This document shows, piece after piece, positions 6,728-8,974 of a stretch of 8,974 nucleotides of DNA. A model generated the notes under the pieces. That model was not told the origin of the DNA. It saw nothing but the letters and a program-made list of their open reading frames with translations, and searched no databases. Numbering within the stretch: position 1 is the stretch's first letter; each line of letters opens with the position of its first letter. The stretch covers positions 1 to 8,974 of the forward strand of contig CAMLLF010000116.1 of NCBI GenBank assembly GCA_946480705.1, written 5' to 3'. Made by a program: the position numbers and the translations under genes. Origin of the DNA: an uncultured Lysobacteraceae bacterium. GTDB lineage: Bacteria; Pseudomonadota; Gammaproteobacteria; Xanthomonadales; Rhodanobacteraceae.

Positions 6728-8500
6728 TCAGGGTGGTGTTTCGGCGCGCGATTCCGGCGTCGATTGCATGACGTCGCGCAGCGTCGTCTGCAGCCGCGCA
6801 TGCACCTGTACGAACGAGCGCCAGAGGAACGCGGCGAGCGCGGCCGCAACGAGCAGCAGCAGCACGAGTACGCCGAGCGACGGCAGGATTGCCGAGCCCA
6901 GCGCCATGACGAGCACGGCCAGAATGACGAGCACGGCCAGCGGAATCATCTTGCCGAGGACGCGGCGCAGCGCGTAGGTGCGCGCGCCGGCCACGCCGTC
7001 CCGGATGCCGAGCTCGGCCAGCACCATGCCGAGCGCGTCGGCCTTGCGATAGGCCGCGATGAGCATCGGCATCGACACGAACAGTGCGAGCGACCAGAGC
7101 AGGCTGCGCCGCAGGGTCTCGCCGGCGGTCCACTGCGGCAGCCATTCGAGCATGCGCGGCTTGAGCCACGCCGCACCGAGGAACACGGCGGCCACGAGCG
7201 CCATGTTGATCGCGATGTGCAGCACGAGCCTTCGCAGCATCTGCGCGATCGCGGCGTTGTCTTCCTCGGGCCGCAGCCCCGCGATCCAGTGCTGGTAGGC
7301 GATCATCAGCGCGCGAACCTTGCGCGGCAGCAGTGCGTCGGTGCGCTCGGCGATACGGTCCGACGAGCGCATCAGGTACGGCGTGACGAACGCGGTCGAC
7401 ACCGACGCGGCAACTGCGATCGGATAGAGGAAATCGCTGGTCACGCCGCTCGCGAGCCCGACGCCGGCGATCACGAATGAAAATTCGCCGATCTGCGCGA
7501 GCCCGAGCCCGGCGCGCAGCGCCGTGCGGCCGTCGTTGCCGGCGATCACGCCGCCGAACGTGACCGCGAGCGTCTTGCCGACGATGACCGCGGCCGTGAC
7601 GAGCGCGATCGGGACGATGTAGCGGATCAGCAGGTCCGGGTCGATCAGCATGCCGATCGCGACGAAGAACAGCGCGCCGAACATGTCGCGTACCGGCTCG
7701 ATCAGATGCTCGACGCGCTTGACCGACTTGGCTTCGGCAACGATCGCGCCGGCGACGAAGCCGCCGAGTGCAACGCTGAAGCCGGCCGCTTCGGCAAGCA
7801 GCGCGGCGCCGAAGCAGATGCCGAGCGAGGTGACCAGCAGCATTTCGCTGCGGCCCGACGCGGCCACGTGGTCGACCAGCCGCGGCAGCAGCAGCAGGCC
7901 GAGCACGAGCGCCACGACGATGAACAGGCCGAGCCGGCCGAGCGTGGCCAGCGCCCGTCCGGGCTCGACCGCGCCGCTGATCGCGATGCCCGAGAGGACT
8001 GCAATCAGCACGATCGCGAAGATATCCTCGATGACGAGGATTCCGAACACGAGGCGCGCGAAGCGTTCCTGCTTCTGCCCGGCCTCATGCAGCGCGCGCA
8101 GCACGAGCATGGTCGAGGAAATCGCCATCATCGCGCCGAGGAACAGCGCATCCATCGTGCGCCAGCCGAACCAGCGTCCGAGTTCGTAGCCCGCCCAGAG
8201 CATCAGCATGACTTCCACGCCGGTCGCGATCAGTGCGGCGACGCCGACTTCGCGCAGTCGGCGCAGGCTGAATTCCAGGCCGAGCGAGAACATCAGCAGC
8301 ACCACGCCGAGGTCGGCGAAGCTGCGGATCGTCTCCTCGCTGGTGATCAGCGCGAACGGCGGCGTGTGAGGCCCAATGAGCACGCCGGCCAGGATGTAAC
8401 CCAGCACGACGGGCTGTCGCAGGCGATGAAAGATCAGAGTCGTGCACCCGGCGACGACCATGATGACCGCGAGGTCTTTGAGGAATTCGATTCCGTGCAT
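6728..8500 (-). CDS. CPA2-family cation:proton antiporter with extra C-terminal membrane region
   Basis: Protein of 590 residues in the inner membrane, predicted to exchange K+ or Na+ for protons. Residues 1-380 form a Na+/H+ exchanger domain of about 12 helices. Seen motifs are RLRQPVVLGYILAGVLIGP (26-44), LLMFSLGLEFSLRRL (68-82), AISST (126-130), the VIED pair (E158-D159) in the ion-binding helix, GFVAGAIVAE (247-256), FFVAIGM (278-284) and QIGEFSFV (336-343). KefB/KefC proteins usually continue into a TrkA-N (RCK) nucleotide-binding domain. Here there is no GxGxxG fold; instead a linker (380-420) leads to about four further hydrophobic helices (425-445, 462-485, 515-538, 541-561) and a short polar tail. 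A glutathione-gated KefB/KefC role is therefore unlikely, and the ion is unknown. ATG 8500 gives the usual family N-terminus. It has no Shine-Dalgarno but sits right after a TAATAC box. The gene diverges from the tRNA operon. Confidence 0.92.
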   Translation of the reverse strand: MHGIEFLKDLAVIMVVAGCTTLIFHRLRQPVVLGYILAGVLIGPHTPPFALITSEETIRSFADLGVVLLMFSLGLEFSLRRLREVGVAALIATGVEVMLMLWAGYELGRWFGWRTMDALFLGAMMAISSTMLVLRALHEAGQKQERFARLVFGILVIEDIFAIVLIAVLSGIAISGAVEPGRALATLGRLGLFIVVALVLGLLLLPRLVDHVAASGRSEMLLVTSLGICFGAALLAEAAGFSVALGGFVAGAIVAEAKSVKRVEHLIEPVRDMFGALFFVAIGMLIDPDLLIRYIVPIALVTAAVIVGKTLAVTFGGVIAGNDGRTALRAGLGLAQIGEFSFVIAGVGLASGVTSDFLYPIAVAASVSTAFVTPYLMRSSDRIAERTDALLPRKVRALMIAYQHWIAGLRPEEDNAAIAQMLRRLVLHIAINMALVAAVFLGAAWLKPRMLEWLPQWTAGETLRRSLLWSLALFVSMPMLIAAYRKADALGMVLAELGIRDGVAGARTYALRRVLGKMIPLAVLVILAVLVMALGSAILPSLGVLVLLLLVAAALAAFLWRSFVQVHARLQTTLRDVMQSTPESRAETPP

Positions 8501-8506
8501 GCGATC

Positions 8507-8536
8507 GTATTACCGTGCCGCACGCCGCGCCGGCAA
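8507..8536 (-). promoter_or_regulatory. Candidate promoter for the antiporter, possibly leaderless
   Basis: On the - strand TTGCCG (8536-8531), an 18-nt spacer and TAATAC (8512-8507) resemble sigma70 -35 and -10 boxes. The expected start of transcription is at or next to the ATG at 8500, and no Shine-Dalgarno is visible, which together suggest a leaderless mRNA. The spacer is GC-rich and the -35 is imperfect. Confidence 0.4.
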
Positions 8537-8561
8537 GAGCGGCGCCGTGTGCGGACACCGC

Positions 8562-8612
8562 AAAAAAAATTTCATCGAAGGGGTTGACGCTGAAGGGCTC
8601 GCTCCCTAAGAT
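8562..8612 (+). promoter_or_regulatory. Promoter of the tRNA operon with A-tract UP-like element
   Basis: TTGACG (8584-8589), a spacer of exactly 17 nt and TAAGAT (8607-8612) form a near-consensus sigma70 promoter. The predicted start is near 8619, about 11 nt before the tRNA-Ala 5' end. An A8 tract running into ATTTC (8562-8573) falls at about -46 to -57, where an UP element would bind the RNA polymerase alpha subunit. It stands out as the only AT-rich stretch in this GC-rich gap. Confidence 0.75.
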
Positions 8613-8629
8613 TCCGCTCCTCTCGACGG

Positions 8630-8705
<76 letters not shown>

Positions 8706-8763
8706 CCCGTCAAGCGAAAGTGCGGTACGCGGTAAAAAACAAATAACGCGTTTCGAAGGTTAC

Positions 8764-8839
8764 GTCCCCATCGTCTAGAGGCCTAGGACATTACCCTTTC
8801 ACGGTAGCGACCGGGGTTCGAATCCCCGTGGGGACGCCA
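8764..8839 (+). tRNA. tRNA-Glu (anticodon TTC)
   Basis: A 76-nt cloverleaf with encoded CCA. The acceptor GTCCCCA (8764-8770) pairs with TGGGGAC (8829-8835). The loop CTTTCAC gives anticodon TTC. The T arm is CGGGG/CCCCG around TTCGAAT. Discriminator G8836 is followed by CCA 8837-8839. The 58-nt spacer from tRNA-Ala (8706-8763) has only a weak 5-bp pairing (ACGCG 8727-8731 with CGCGT 8747-8751) and no promoter or terminator, so co-transcription is likely. Confidence 0.98.
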
Positions 8840-8847
8840 ATCAAAAA

Positions 8848-8888
8848 GGAACGCAGGATGCGTTCCGCTCCAAAGTGAAAGTTGGAGC
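8848..8888 (+). repeat. Two back-to-back perfect hairpins in the tRNA spacer
   Basis: Hairpin 1: GGAACGC (8848-8854), loop AGGAT, GCGTTCC (8860-8866). Hairpin 2 begins at the next base: GCTCCAA (8867-8873), 8-nt loop, TTGGAGC (8882-8888). Both have 7 perfect pairs. They are followed by A-rich rather than T-rich sequence, so they are not Rho-independent terminators. In the precursor RNA they may separate tRNA-Glu from tRNA-Asp or guide RNase processing; that role is inferred. Confidence 0.6.
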
Positions 8889-8920
8889 AAAAGCAACAAA
8901 AGGAAGTGTTGAGTGTCAAT

Positions 8921-8974
8921 GGAGTGGTAGTTCAGTCGGTTAGAATATCGGCCTGTCACGCCGAGGGTCGCGGG
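8921..8974 (+). tRNA. tRNA-Asp (anticodon GTC), 3' end cut by the window
   Basis: The first 54 nt of about 77. The 5' acceptor strand GGAGTGG is followed by the D arm (GTTCAGTCGGTTAGAA), the anticodon stem TCGGC/GCCGA with loop CTGTCAC (anticodon GTC), variable loop GGGTC and the start of the T stem (GCGGG). The T loop, 3' acceptor strand and CCA lie beyond the window. Third member of the apparent Ala-Glu-Asp operon, 81 nt after tRNA-Glu. Confidence 0.95.

Noticed and set aside
3267..6977. A 1236-codon open frame on the + strand, antisense to the GGDEF/EAL gene
   Set aside because: Its product is a low-complexity mix of Arg, Ala, Asp, Glu and His with no recognisable domain, as expected for an antisense frame of a high-GC gene. 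The - strand protein has intact catalytic motifs throughout.
6672..7169. A 166-codon N-terminal extension of the GGDEF/EAL gene
   Set aside because: It runs back through the antiporter coding region in another frame and is Arg/Ala-rich without domain content. ATG 6671 starts directly at a sensible GAF-like N-terminus.
7706..8587. A 293-codon + strand frame over the antiporter gene
   Set aside because: Charged low-complexity product with no domain; antisense shadow of the membrane protein.
8727..8751. ACGCG/CGCGT pairing in the tRNA-Ala to tRNA-Glu spacer
   Set aside because: Only 5 bp with a 15-nt A-rich loop; likely chance.

Overview
The window is GC-rich with strongly GC-ending codons. 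Three traits suggest a gammaproteobacterium, most likely Xanthomonadales-like: RpfG-type receiver domains ending in KPWDD, a secreted CSLREA/beta-helix protein with a short FADAF-type C-terminal tail, and an Ala-Glu-Asp tRNA cluster. The lineage is an inference, because no phylogenetic marker gene is present.

Layout, left to right. (1) Bases 1-410, + strand: the 3' part of a response-regulator gene cut by the window edge; its visible receiver looks internally shortened. (2) Bases 411-563: a non-coding gap holding a perfect 14-bp inverted repeat. (3) Bases 564-2873, + strand: a 769-residue secreted protein built as two tandem CSLREA plus beta-helix units. (4) Bases 2889-6671, - strand, convergent with it at a 15-bp gap: a 1260-residue signalling protein in the order GAF-PAS-GAF-PAS-PAS-GGDEF-EAL-REC. 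(5) Bases 6728-8500, - strand: a CPA2-type cation:proton antiporter with an extra membrane region at its C-terminus instead of a TrkA-N/RCK domain. It lies 56 bp upstream of the GGDEF/EAL gene on the same strand, so the two may be co-transcribed. (6) Bases 8501-8974: a divergent + strand tRNA operon with a strong sigma70-like promoter, tRNA-Ala(GGC), tRNA-Glu(TTC) and the first 54 nt of tRNA-Asp(GTC).

How the genes fit together. The GGDEF/EAL protein probably makes and/or breaks cyclic di-GMP in response to small ligands or redox (GAF/PAS) and to a phosphorelay (C-terminal receiver). The regulator at the left edge has a receiver of the same subfamily, but nothing shows that the two share a kinase. 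The beta-helix protein is probably an exported or surface protein. The antiporter and tRNAs look like ordinary housekeeping genes. No insertion sequence, phage gene, CRISPR array or toxin/defence gene was seen. I did not find a clearly new system. The most unusual items are the placement of the receiver at the C-terminus of the GGDEF/EAL protein, the shortened receiver at the left edge, the long inverted repeat, and the paired hairpins between tRNAs.
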